In this document: piece after piece, positions 8,114-15,620 of the stretch
Numbering within the stretch: the first letter of the stretch is position 1
Layout of the letters: every line of letters begins with the position of its first letter
Assembly (NCBI GenBank): GCA_002390745.1
Contig: DGQK01000038.1
Coordinates: 1-18,729, forward strand
From: Bacteroidetes bacterium UBA4416
Lineage (GTDB): Bacteria > Bacteroidota > Bacteroidia > B-17B0 > Aurantibacillaceae
Direction of reading: 5' to 3'
Length of the DNA: 18,729 nt
Notes under the pieces: generated by a model
Databases searched by the model: none
What the model was told of the DNA's origin: nothing
Seen by the model: only the letters and a program-made list of their open reading frames with translations
Program-made: the position numbers and the translations under genes

Positions 8114-9022
8114 ATGAATAAACGATTAGACTATTTAGATGAACTGGAAGCGGAAGCTATCTACATTTTGCGCGAAGTAGCCGGGCAGTTCGAGCGCCCT
8201 GCATTATTGTTCAGCGGTGGAAAAGACAGCATTTGCCTGGTACACCTGGCTTTAAAAGCGTTCAGGCCGGGCAAATTTCCCTTTCCTTTGGTGCATGTGG
8301 ATACAGGCCATAATTTCAGGGAAGCACTTGAGTACCGTGATGAGCTTGCTAAGAAGCTTGACGAGCAACTGATTGTGCGCTATGTGGAAGATACGATCCG
8401 TACTAAAAAACTCCAGGACGGCAAAGGAAAATTTCCGAGCCGCAATGCCTTGCAAACCTATACGCTGCTGGATGTGATCGAGGAGTTTGAATTCGATGCC
8501 TGCATTGGTGGAGCCCGCCGTGACGAGGAAAAAGCACGTGCCAAGGAACGTATCTTTTCTGTACGCGACGAATTCGGGCAGTGGGACCCGAAGATGCAGC
8601 GCCCGGAGCTCTGGAACATCTACAACGGAAAGATCAACAAGGGTGAAAATGTACGGGTATTCCCGATCAGTAACTGGACAGAGCTGGATGTATGGAATTA
8701 CATTAAGCGTGAGAATATCGGCTTACCATCGATTTATTTCACACACGAGAGGGAATGCATTCTCACCGAGAACGGGCAGCTGATGAATACCAATGAGTTT
8801 GTGCAGCTGGAGGAAAACGATGTGCTGGTAACTAAAAAAGTGCGTTACCGTACCGTAGGGGATATGACCTGTACGGCCGCCGTGGAAAGCGAAGCTTATA
8901 CCGTGGACGACATCATTGCAGAGCTGAAGCAAACTACGATCAGCGAGCGTGGCGCCACTCGTATGGACGACAGGATCAGCGAGGCCGCCATGGAAGACCG
9001 CAAAAAAGGAGGCTATTTTTAA
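8114..9022 (+). CDS. cysD: Sulfate adenylyltransferase subunit 2
   Basis: A 302-aa PP-loop ATP pyrophosphatase. With CysN it forms ATP sulfurylase, which makes APS from sulfate and ATP in the cytoplasm. The PP-loop is FSGGKDS (33-39). Other family motifs are HVDTGHNFREALEYRD (61-76), GGARRDEEKARAKER (132-146) and the typical C-terminus ISEAAMEDRKKGGYF. Length is normal for the family and the start at 8114 gives the usual short N-terminus. It is separated from cysN by 84 nt, a larger gap than the near-overlaps at the head of the operon. Confidence 0.97.
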   Translation: MNKRLDYLDELEAEAIYILREVAGQFERPALLFSGGKDSICLVHLALKAFRPGKFPFPLVHVDTGHNFREALEYRDELAKKLDEQLIVRYVEDTIRTKKLQDGKGKFPSRNALQTYTLLDVIEEFEFDACIGGARRDEEKARAKERIFSVRDEFGQWDPKMQRPELWNIYNGKINKGENVRVFPISNWTELDVWNYIKRENIGLPSIYFTHERECILTENGQLMNTNEFVQLEENDVLVTKKVRYRTVGDMTCTAAVESEAYTVDDIIAELKQTTISERGATRMDDRISEAAMEDRKKGGYF

Positions 9023-9106
9023 AAAACTAACGGAACTAAAAAGACAAAGAGACGGAAGGGACAGCAGACAGGTACTTTCTCTCATCTCACTACTCATATC
9101 TAACAC

Positions 9107-10351
9107 ATGCAACTACTAAGATTTTTTACAGCAGGAAACGTTGATGACGGAAAGAGCACGCTCATCGGGCGCTTGCTTTACGATAGCCATTCGATATCAA
9201 CAGACATTATTGAAACGCTTACCAGGCAGAGCAAAGCTAAAAATGAGAACGCCGGGATCGACCTGGCTTTACTGACCGACGGGCTGAGGGCCGAGCGGGA
9301 GCAGGGTATTACCATCGATGTGGCTTATAAATATTTCACCACCGAAAAACGGAAATTTATTATTGCCGATACACCCGGGCATATTCAATACACGCGCAAC
9401 ATGTTTACAGGCGCCTCAAATGCCAACCTCGCGATCATCCTGGTGGATGCACGTAACGGCATTACAGACCAAACCAAACGGCACTCTGTACTTTCTGCCA
9501 TCCTGGGGATTCCGCATGTGCTTGTATGCATCAACAAGATCGACCTGGTGGATTATTCTGAAGAGGTATACAGGAATATCGAAGCGGATTACCGCGCCTT
9601 TTCCCGGAATCTGAACCTGAAAGACCTGACGGTGATGCCCGCCAGTGCGCTGGCCGGCGATAATGTGGTGAAGAAGTCGGAAAAACTGTCCTGGTACCAG
9701 GGGCAGACGTTGCTGGATTTTCTGGAAACGGTAGAGGTCAGCGAGAGTGGCAGGACGGACCTGCCGCGTTTTCAGGTGCAGTATGTCGTGCGCCCGCAAA
9801 CAGCAGCGCTGCATGATTACCGTGGTTTTGCAGGTCACATTGCCAGCGGGGTTTACAGGAAGGGGCAGCGCGTGGCCGTTTTGCCATCAGGCATCGAAAC
9901 CCTGATTGATAAGATAGAACGTAACGGCGAGGAAATTGCATCAGCTTCCGAAAACATGCCTGTGATCCTGCACCTGAAAGACGATGTCGACGTGAGCCGC
10001 GGAAACAGCATTGTTCCGGTAGAGCATTTGCCGAAAACCGAAAAGGAACTTTCTGCGACGATTTGCTGGATGGACAATACTGCCTTTATCCCGGGGCAAA
10101 AAATTCTGCTTCAGCAAAACAGTTTCCGGACCAAAGCGGTGATTAAAGACATCGCTGCGAAAATAGATATCCACTCTTATGAAGAGCTGCCCTATGATGG
10201 CACCATGAAGCTGAACGACATCTGCCGGGTGATCATCAAAACGGCTGAGCCCGTAAGCTTCGACAGTTACAGGGATAACCGCCATACCGGCGCATTTATT
10301 CTTATCAATGAAAATACAAATAACACGGTTGCAGCAGGAACCATCCATTAG
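9107..10351 (+). CDS. cysN: Sulfate adenylyltransferase subunit 1 (GTPase), no APS-kinase domain
   Basis: A 414-aa translation-factor-type GTPase that drives APS synthesis by CysD. G motifs: G1 GNVDDGKST (10-18), G2 around GIT (67-69), G3 DTPGH (88-92) and G4 NKID (143-146). Beta-barrel domains II and III follow (for example FAGHIASGVYRKGQRVAVLP). The protein ends after domain III, so the C-terminal CysC APS-kinase domain found in NodQ/CysNC fusions is absent. This agrees with the APS-type CysH upstream. The start at 9107 places the P-loop about ten residues from the N-terminus, as is common in Bacteroidota CysN. It is 23 nt upstream of the thioesterase gene. Confidence 0.97.
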   Translation: MQLLRFFTAGNVDDGKSTLIGRLLYDSHSISTDIIETLTRQSKAKNENAGIDLALLTDGLRAEREQGITIDVAYKYFTTEKRKFIIADTPGHIQYTRNMFTGASNANLAIILVDARNGITDQTKRHSVLSAILGIPHVLVCINKIDLVDYSEEVYRNIEADYRAFSRNLNLKDLTVMPASALAGDNVVKKSEKLSWYQGQTLLDFLETVEVSESGRTDLPRFQVQYVVRPQTAALHDYRGFAGHIASGVYRKGQRVAVLPSGIETLIDKIERNGEEIASASENMPVILHLKDDVDVSRGNSIVPVEHLPKTEKELSATICWMDNTAFIPGQKILLQQNSFRTKAVIKDIAAKIDIHSYEELPYDGTMKLNDICRVIIKTAEPVSFDSYRDNRHTGAFILINENTNNTVAAGTIH

Positions 10352-10374
10352 ATTATACATTACTGAACGGGAAC

Positions 10375-10836
10375 ATGGAATTGATCACCACATACATTTG
10401 CAAAAAATTCGACATAGGCGTCCACGAAAATATGTTTGGAGGGGCCCTGATGTCGCTCATCGACGATGCAGCAGGCTCTTATGCCTCGCAAATCTGCGAT
10501 ACGCCACGCATGGTTACCATCAAATTCGACGAGCTCGTTTTTAAGAAGCCGGTGAAAGTCGGGAATATCATCAAAATTTATGGGCGCGTGATCAAATTCG
10601 GAATTTCGTCTGTAGAGCTTTACATGGAAGTGAGAAAGCACAACGTGTATACCGGTGAGCAGGAGATCGTCACCCATACCAATGTGAAGTTTGTCAGGAT
10701 CGATGAAGAAGGAAATGCGATCCCGATTCCGGACCGTTTGAAAACGCGGTATGAAAGACGGCTCAAAGAATTCGGGAAAGGCTTGCTCCCGGCCGGGGAA
10801 GCCGATGGAGAGAGGCAGATCGAAACACTGATCTGA
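10375..10836 (+). CDS. Acyl-CoA thioesterase, hotdog fold (YciA/BACH-like)
   Basis: A 153-aa single hotdog domain. The core motif is ENMFGGALMSLIDDAAGSYA (18-37): an Asn-x-FGG-x-LM turn followed by an acidic residue (Asp30/Asp31) on the central helix, as in YciA/BACH-type acyl-CoA thioesterases. Strands with FDELVFKKPVKVGN and ISSVELYMEVRK follow, with a charged C-terminal tail. The family hydrolyses acyl-CoA to free acid and CoA. It is the last gene of the sulfur cluster, 23 nt after cysN, and stops 5 bp from the end of the convergent T9SS gene with no terminator between. No sulfur-assimilation role is known to me, so it may be a passenger, or it may be linked to turnover of thioesters such as succinyl-CoA (speculative). 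Confidence 0.85.
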   Translation: MELITTYICKKFDIGVHENMFGGALMSLIDDAAGSYASQICDTPRMVTIKFDELVFKKPVKVGNIIKIYGRVIKFGISSVELYMEVRKHNVYTGEQEIVTHTNVKFVRIDEEGNAIPIPDRLKTRYERRLKEFGKGLLPAGEADGERQIETLI

Positions 10837-10841
10837 AAAAC

Positions 10842-11984
10842 TTACTCTTTGATAAACCGGGTTACCATGACCCCGGAAGACGTGTGCAGTTTCAGAAAAT
10901 AAACTCCCTGTGCCAGGGAGGAAGTCTTGAAGCGTATGCCGCTTTCCTCTGCTTCAAATCCGGTTTCTGTAGCAAGGCCTTCGGAAGAGTAAACCTCTGC
11001 CTTTCGGATTTCCGTTCTGCAAACTACCCGCAGGATATCGCTGCAAGGAACAGGATATGCCAATGGCCTGTGCTCCTGAGGTGCTTTATAATCTACAGAA
11101 ATGGTTTCTGAAAATGATGATTGTTTGTTTATGTCCACTTGCCTGATCCTGTAGTAATTGATCGTATCCGGGGTTTCATCATAGCTTAGATAATCATTCA
11201 CTATCCCCGAAGAGTTTCCTTTGCCGGCAATACTTTTAATGACCTTCCAGCTGTAATCCGGAGTCATTTTCTCCACTTGAAAGCAGGCATTGTTCTGCTC
11301 TGTAGCTGTTTGCCATTCGAGCCGGATCGACTGGCTTTCGGGCTCTCCGCGGAAGGAAACGAATTCTACGGGAAGCGTACCTCCATCGTAGTATACCGTA
11401 ACGGTGATCGCATCGATGTTGGCGGTTAAAAACAAAGAGGCCAGCCCGGCGTTCATCTGCGCAGAGAAAAGAACGCCGAAGTTGCTGGAATTGATTTGTG
11501 TGGGTGTCCAGGTTGTGCCCCAGAGGTCGGCACTATTGCCGTATATGGCTACGTTATCCGATCCTGTCCAGCCGGCTCCCGTTGCATGGTTGGTTCCAAC
11601 CTGCGCTCCGCCCTTCATTAAAAATACGTTTTTGTCTGTCACCGATGAGCCGACCAGCAGGCCGGAGGCATTTCTCTCTATCCGCACTTCGATGCCGCAC
11701 ACGTTGGCTGTGGACGGAATGGCAAAACCGTAGCCTGAAGCCTGGATATAATTGGTTTGCGCGCTTGCCAGAACACCCAGTAAGCTTCCGCAGGAAATAT
11801 AAGAATTGTTCGAAGAAAGGCCATTCAGAAGATTCGACCAGCCCACAGAGCCGGTAGCGCTGTTGTTTGTGATCGCCGCAGGCAATGACGTGCCTGTAGG
11901 TAAGCATTGCGATAGGGCATTGCTGGCGCTGAAGACCAGGAAAAGAAATGCCCACAGGAACATGATGTTTTTTAAGGAATACAT
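10842..11984 (-). CDS. Secreted protein with T9SS type-A sorting domain
   Basis: I chose the ATG ending at 11984 (380 aa). A longer in-frame start at 12026 would overlap the -7 box, and 11984 gives a signal peptide (MYSLKNIMFLWAFLFLVFS, cut near NALSQ). The N-terminal half is a beta-rich domain with FAIPSTANVCGIEVRIERNA and LWGTTWTPTQINSSNFGVLF, ending in a VTVYYDGG edge. I recognise this as a recurring extracellular Bacteroidota domain but know no function for it. A middle module (LPVEFVSFRG ... IRLEWQTATEQNNACFQVEK ... NYYRIRQVD) is the typical fibronectin-like segment before sorting signals. The end (YPVPCSDILRV ... GVYFLKLHTSSG ... RFIKE) is a type-A T9SS C-terminal domain. It is probably exported across the outer membrane and anchored or released there. 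Confidence 0.88.
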   Translation of the reverse strand: MYSLKNIMFLWAFLFLVFSASNALSQCLPTGTSLPAAITNNSATGSVGWSNLLNGLSSNNSYISCGSLLGVLASAQTNYIQASGYGFAIPSTANVCGIEVRIERNASGLLVGSSVTDKNVFLMKGGAQVGTNHATGAGWTGSDNVAIYGNSADLWGTTWTPTQINSSNFGVLFSAQMNAGLASLFLTANIDAITVTVYYDGGTLPVEFVSFRGEPESQSIRLEWQTATEQNNACFQVEKMTPDYSWKVIKSIAGKGNSSGIVNDYLSYDETPDTINYYRIRQVDINKQSSFSETISVDYKAPQEHRPLAYPVPCSDILRVVCRTEIRKAEVYSSEGLATETGFEAEESGIRFKTSSLAQGVYFLKLHTSSGVMVTRFIKE

Positions 11985-12008
11985 GACGTTTGCCGGGAAG
12001 TACTCCAG

Positions 12009-12039
12009 CAAAGGTATACCCTTCACAAACGTTTGTAAA
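12009..12039 (-). promoter_or_regulatory. Bacteroidota-type promoter of the T9SS type-A gene with embedded palindrome
   Basis: On the minus strand the -7 box TACCTTTG (12009-12016) fits TAnnTTTG exactly. A TTT triplet (12037-12039) lies 20 nt upstream, as expected for the -33 element. A perfect 12-bp palindrome, ACAAACGTTTGT (12025-12036), fills most of the spacer and abuts the -33 box, where a bound repressor would block polymerase. Transcription would start near 12002, about 18 nt before the chosen ATG. Confidence 0.5.
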
Positions 12040-12107
12040 TACGTTCTACTACCTGTTTTTAGAAGGTGAAATTACGTGCGTGTATCATGCAGGAAATGTA
12101 AAGCCGG

Positions 12108-12767
12108 TCAGGACGGAAGAGAAATGATCTTGTTCCGGAGTGCAAACATCACCAGGCTCAGCACATTTTTTGTATCCGTTTTTGCCATGATGCATTGGCG
12201 ATGCCCTTCAACAGTTCTGATGCTGATGTGCAGGATCTCAGCAATCTCTTTGTTTGACTTTTCGAGGCAGATCAGGTTGAGCACTTGTGTCTCCCGCTCT
12301 GTCAGGCGGAGCTTCACATTATCATCATGCTGCTTCTCTACATGAATGAGCTTGTCCATCAGCAGGCCCGAAATTTCATCGTCGAAATAAAAACCCTTAT
12401 AATGAACCGTTCGGATGGCATCGATCACTTTCTCTATATCACAGTTCTTCGGCAGAAAGGCACGTGCACCTTTCGCCAGGTATTCGGCAATATAGCTGCT
12501 TTCATAATACATGCTCAGCATGATCACTTTTATCTCAGGGTATAATTCCCTGATCTGTGTAAGCGCTTCCTTACCCTCCATCACAGGCATACTGATGTCA
12601 AGAAGAATAACATGAGGAACCGTGTGTTTTAAACGATCCAATAGTTCCTGACCGTTGCCGGCTTCAAATACAATACTGATATCTTCTTCCTCATTGAGTA
12701 ATGACACCATTCCTTGTCTGAATAGTACGTGATCCTCGGCTATGGCAATACTGATTTTCGGCTTCAT
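12108..12767 (-). CDS. NarL/FixJ (LuxR-type) response regulator
   Basis: A 219-aa DNA-binding response regulator. The receiver domain (1-120) has the acidic pair Glu11-Asp12, phospho-acceptor Asp57 in ILLDISMP, Ser85 and Lys107 (FLPK). After a linker, a LuxR-type helix-turn-helix runs from about 154 to 210 (LTERETQVLNLICLEKSNKE, then SIRTVEGHR). No histidine kinase is adjacent, so its partner is encoded elsewhere. It lies upstream of the T9SS type-A gene in the same direction, but that gene has its own promoter in the gap. All phosphorylation residues are present, so it should be a normal phospho-regulated activator. Its targets cannot be inferred. Confidence 0.94.
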   Translation of the reverse strand: MKPKISIAIAEDHVLFRQGMVSLLNEEEDISIVFEAGNGQELLDRLKHTVPHVILLDISMPVMEGKEALTQIRELYPEIKVIMLSMYYESSYIAEYLAKGARAFLPKNCDIEKVIDAIRTVHYKGFYFDDEISGLLMDKLIHVEKQHDDNVKLRLTERETQVLNLICLEKSNKEIAEILHISIRTVEGHRQCIMAKTDTKNVLSLVMFALRNKIISLPS

Positions 12768-12783
12768 AAAATGTGCGGTATGA

Positions 12784-12815
12784 CAAAAACTAAAATATTG
12801 ATTTTTTTAATACAA
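12784..12815 (-). promoter_or_regulatory. Candidate promoter of the response-regulator gene
   Basis: On the minus strand TTG (12813-12815) is followed after 20 nt by TAGTTTTTG (12784-12792), one base longer than TAnnTTTG. The box ends about 17 nt before the ATG. A 10-bp palindrome, ATGCATGCAT (12815-12824), abuts the upstream element. The surroundings are very AT-rich, so chance matches are likely. Confidence 0.3.
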
Positions 12816-13047
12816 TGCATGCATAAATGATTTTATTTTTTCCTTCATCGATGTTTAAATCAGTTTAATGCCATATTTTTTTCTGTTAAGTATCTGGTAA
12901 ATGCACGTACTTTTACGTATTTCTTTTTAAACGGATGTGGCTGAAAGTCTTGACTATCAAGAGTGAAACGTGAAGGCGTATTGTTCGATCCATTCTGAAA
13001 AAACAATGAAAGCTCAGATGTTATTTTCAGTATTTCCCGCAGCGACT

Positions 13048-13392
13048 TCAGGTGTTTTTTTGAATTAAGGCAGCGAATTTTTTTGGTGCAACTTCGCAAT
13101 ATGCAGTCTTAAGCGCATCTTCAAACATCTCTTTCGGTACAAGCTTCATGTCAATAAATGTCCAGCCTTGTTTTCCCCACGCATTGGGCACAGGAAAAAT
13201 AATGCGCTTATCGTATGTAGAAAATACACTTTGATCGATCTCCGATAATTTAATACAGGCGCGATGCTGCTGCTTGTCGTAGCTGGCGAAAATTTTCTTG
13301 TTTATCCTGAAAGATGTTTTCTCAAAATGAGGCTCCTCGGTTACTTCAGGAAAAGACAAGGCGGTTTTTCTTAAAGTTGAGAAACGGATCAT
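13048..13392 (-). CDS. MmcQ/YjbR family protein
   Basis: A 114-aa small protein of the MmcQ/YjbR family (CyaY-like fold, proposed DNA-binding). Family marks include the N-terminal LRKTALSFPEVTEEPHFEKTSFRINKKIFA, then the strand-helix segment with HRACIKLSE, and WTFIDMKLVPKEMFEDALKTAYCEVAPKK near the C-terminus. Cellular function is unknown even in studied members. It lies 70 bp downstream of the rhodanese gene on the same strand and may be the last member of that transcription unit. A TATCTTTA box 22 nt before its start leaves room for its own promoter. Confidence 0.88.
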   Translation of the reverse strand: MIRFSTLRKTALSFPEVTEEPHFEKTSFRINKKIFASYDKQQHRACIKLSEIDQSVFSTYDKRIIFPVPNAWGKQGWTFIDMKLVPKEMFEDALKTAYCEVAPKKFAALIQKNT

Positions 13393-13414
13393 TGTCGGGC
13401 GAAAAGGTTGTGTC

Positions 13415-13422
13415 TAAAGATA
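13415..13422 (-). promoter_or_regulatory. Possible -7 box before the YjbR-like gene
   Basis: On the minus strand TATCTTTA matches seven of eight positions of TAnnTTTG and lies 22 nt upstream of the ATG. It sits inside an imperfect inverted repeat (TGTGT ... ACACA, about 13409-13426). No -33 box was found at the right distance. Confidence 0.2.
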
Positions 13423-13462
13423 CACAATGGATTGATTCTTCCCCCGAAAATTACATGAGCGG

Positions 13463-13831
13463 CTATGGCTTTTTTGCCGGGCGCGTGCAGAGGTCCAGCT
13501 CCGTCCAGGGGCCGCCGTTATATACCCTGCGAAAACCTCTTTCTTTCAGGATCTCCACAGCCTTTACGCTCCTCAGTCCGTGCGAGCAGCAGGTGATATA
13601 TGTTTTTCCCGTATCCAGGGAAACAAAAGCCGTTCTTAATTTACTTAAAGGAATATTGACGGAAGTTGCGATGTGTCCGTCCTCATACTCTGCAGGCGTT
13701 CTTACATCAAGGATAACAGCACCTTCTTTGATAAGCACATCCAGCCCTTTGTCGATGTGAACGCGCTGATACGTTTTATAGAATGCATATAGAACAATCA
13801 GTACGAGTATGACAATTACCGTGTATTTCAT
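13463..13831 (-). CDS. Membrane-anchored single-domain rhodanese
   Basis: A 122-aa protein. An N-terminal membrane anchor (about residues 4-18, VIVILVLIVLYAFY) is followed by one rhodanese domain: VILDVRTPAEYEDGHIATSVNIPL (39-62) and the active loop CSHGLR with catalytic Cys82. A second Cys (Cys81) directly precedes it. Family members move sulfane sulfur or bind oxyanions. The start overlaps the stop of the DUF3817 gene by 4 bp (ATGA), so translation is probably coupled. More positive residues lie after the anchor than before it, which would put the catalytic domain in the cytoplasm (inference). A link to the sulfur operon 3 kb away is possible but not shown. Confidence 0.92.
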   Translation of the reverse strand: MKYTVIVILVLIVLYAFYKTYQRVHIDKGLDVLIKEGAVILDVRTPAEYEDGHIATSVNIPLSKLRTAFVSLDTGKTYITCCSHGLRSVKAVEILKERGFRRVYNGGPWTELDLCTRPAKKP

Positions 13832-14145
13832 TGTTCCCGCAGAGTTGGTTTAAGAAGTCTGGCATTGATGTAAAAAGTTCCGAAGGGGATCAGGCAGGCA
13901 ACAAGCGCTTTCCAGGTGGTTTTCCTGAACTCCCATTGCTGTTCAATGCCCGTGCTGATAGCCTGGAATATAAACAGTAGAAATAAGATGCCATGCACAG
14001 GCCCGATGATCCTGACAAGAACAGGCATATCAAAAATATATTTGAGTGGCACTGCGAACCCAACAAGGAGAAGAAGCGAGCTGCCTTCGAGCCAGCCCAC
14101 TAATCTTAGTCGGCTAAGCGCTGAAGAAAAAGAAAAATGTATCAT
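13828..14145 (-). CDS. DUF3817 family integral membrane protein
   Basis: A 105-aa protein with three hydrophobic helices. The N-terminal LRLVGWLEGSSLLLLVGFAVPLKY and the middle IIGPVHGILFLLFIFQA are typical of DUF3817 proteins (YdzA-like). A short positively charged C-terminal tail follows the last helix. Molecular function is unknown. It starts 3 bp after the four-TM gene and overlaps the rhodanese gene by 4 bp, so the three form a tight transcription unit. The conserved Glu in WLEGSS and the His in GPVHG are the only obvious polar residues within membrane segments. Confidence 0.87.
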   Translation of the reverse strand: MIHFSFSSALSRLRLVGWLEGSSLLLLVGFAVPLKYIFDMPVLVRIIGPVHGILFLLFIFQAISTGIEQQWEFRKTTWKALVACLIPFGTFYINARLLKPTLREQ

Positions 14146-14148
14146 CGT

Positions 14149-14622
14149 TTAAAAAGTTCTCAGGTAAGGCCTTGTCGCCCAGGGTGAAAAAGGCCAGGGA
14201 ATAGCGAGGAGAATAATCAGTAGCGCAACACTAAACCAGATAAGCATGGTTCTGAATTTTTCGGGGTCGCTCTGTTTGCGTTTGGCCAGGGCCGACCCGA
14301 TGGTGATCAGCACAATGGCAAGCAGCATTAAAGAGATGTGAACGAGTCCGAAAAAAGTCGTATTCACCTGCCGGATTGCCTCAGCGAAATTTCTCCAGAA
14401 GTAAGAGGTGACAGGACTTTGTATGTAGAGGATCATGCCTGCAATGAGCTGGATATGTGCAATGGTAGCTGTCCAGTGCCTGACCGAGTTATCTGTTTTT
14501 GAAAAAGCAAGCCCTTTTGAAAGTCCCCTGAAAGCTCTTAAAATGGCGTACAGCAGGCTAAGCAGGACGAGCCAGCGTAACAGGGAATGAATCAGCAGAA
14601 AGAATAACGGGCTATCGAACAT
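14149..14622 (-). CDS. Four-TM integral membrane protein of unknown function
   Basis: A 157-aa protein with about four hydrophobic helices: residues near 5-30, 50-67, 90-110 and 126-145. I do not recognise a named family with certainty. Possible ligand residues in or near the helices are His12 (FLLIHSLLRWL), His49 and His56 (RHWTATIAHIQL) and His95 (GLVHISLML). Their spacing resembles small b-type haem or quinone-interacting membrane proteins, but haem binding is only a guess. It is the first gene of the tight unit with DUF3817 and rhodanese, and starts 65 bp after the AraC stop on the same strand. Confidence 0.82.
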   Translation of the reverse strand: MFDSPLFFLLIHSLLRWLVLLSLLYAILRAFRGLSKGLAFSKTDNSVRHWTATIAHIQLIAGMILYIQSPVTSYFWRNFAEAIRQVNTTFFGLVHISLMLLAIVLITIGSALAKRKQSDPEKFRTMLIWFSVALLIILLAIPWPFSPWATRPYLRTF

Positions 14623-14687
14623 GGCGGAAATTATTCTGCAAAGAAAGTGGCAGAATCAAAAACAGGAGAGGACATAAGACTCTTCTT

Positions 14688-15488
14688 TCAGGACTTTTCA
14701 ATCCGTTGGCGAAATTGCAGAGGAGTCACCCCTTCATACTTTTTGAAGAGCCTGCTGAAATAGGAGGCATCGCTAATACCCAGTTCCGCGGCAATGCCGT
14801 TTACCGGCAGCTCCGTTTGGTGCAGGAGCACCTTAGCCTCGAGCACAATGGCCTCGTCGATCCATTTGATAGGCGACCTGCCGGTAATCTGCTTCACAAG
14901 TTTATTGAAATGATTGGGGCTCACATGCAGTAATGCGGCGTATTCTGTTACCAGGTGTTTGGTGCGAACATGCTTAAACACCAGCTCCTTGAATTTATTA
15001 GTGAGTGTTACGGCACTTGTCTGCCGGCTATCCGACAAAGGTTTGTAAACCTCATGGAGCTCAGTCAGCAAGGCAATGAAGTTGGCCTGGATAAGCCCGG
15101 GCCTGGAAAGCCCGTGAGCATTGTAATGCGCATAAAGGCGTTTGAAAAGTTGCAGCACATGCGCCGAGCAGTCTTTGGGAAGCCTGATGAAAGGATTTCC
15201 CCAGACCTGCAGAAATTCAAAGCGCTTCCACAAGTCCGGTGTTCCGGATTTTCCAACAATGATGTCGTTATGAAAATTGCAGAGAAAGCCCTTGTTGATA
15301 TCGTGCCTGGCAAAGGAATAGACCTGCCCTGCAGGAACGATCACGCACTCGTGCCGATAGATGGTATAGGAGCGGCTTCCGATGGTAATATTGGCTTCTC
15401 CGGAAGTGAGGTAGATGAGAGTATGCGTGGTGGCCCGGGTAGGAGGGACAGGAAGCCTGATCAATCTGATCAGATCCTGAACCTGCAC
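14688..15488 (-). CDS. AraC-family transcriptional regulator (start uncertain, probably longer)
   Basis: From the first usual start codon (GTG ending at 15488) the protein has 266 aa: an N-terminal cupin-like sensor (LPVPPTRATTHTLIYLTSGE, ECVIVPAGQVYSF) and a C-terminal pair of AraC helix-turn-helices from about 165 to 263 (TEYAALLHVSPNHFNKLVKQ and VNGIAAELGISDASYFSRLFKKYEGVTPLQF). The frame stays open for 39 further codons up to a TAG at 15606-15608 and reads like real protein (EAFRERYIRGEEETN, DYGKFFIVQVQDLIRL). The true protein is therefore probably about 299 aa, beginning near 15587, where the codon is ATA, or at CTG 15596. No ATG, GTG or TTG exists in that stretch. A good promoter lies just upstream. 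The effector is unknown. Confidence 0.88.
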   Translation of the reverse strand: MQVQDLIRLIRLPVPPTRATTHTLIYLTSGEANITIGSRSYTIYRHECVIVPAGQVYSFARHDINKGFLCNFHNDIIVGKSGTPDLWKRFEFLQVWGNPFIRLPKDCSAHVLQLFKRLYAHYNAHGLSRPGLIQANFIALLTELHEVYKPLSDSRQTSAVTLTNKFKELVFKHVRTKHLVTEYAALLHVSPNHFNKLVKQITGRSPIKWIDEAIVLEAKVLLHQTELPVNGIAAELGISDASYFSRLFKKYEGVTPLQFRQRIEKS

Positions 15489-15620
15489 GATGAAAAATTT
15501 ACCATAGTCCGCTTTCAGAAGAGCATTCGTTTCTTCTTCCCCTCTGATGTACCTCTCTCGGAAAGCCTCCGTGCTATGTGTTTTTATGTTGGACAGAACT
15601 CTGAACTAAGAAATGTTTGT

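Noticed and set aside
12860..13099. A 79-codon minus-strand open frame between the YjbR-like and response-regulator genes
   Set aside because: It overlaps the 3' end of the YjbR-like gene by 52 bp, has a composition unlike its neighbours (Lys/Phe/Ser-rich), shows no recognisable motif and has no start signal. It is most likely chance in an AT-rich gap; a decayed gene remnant cannot be excluded.
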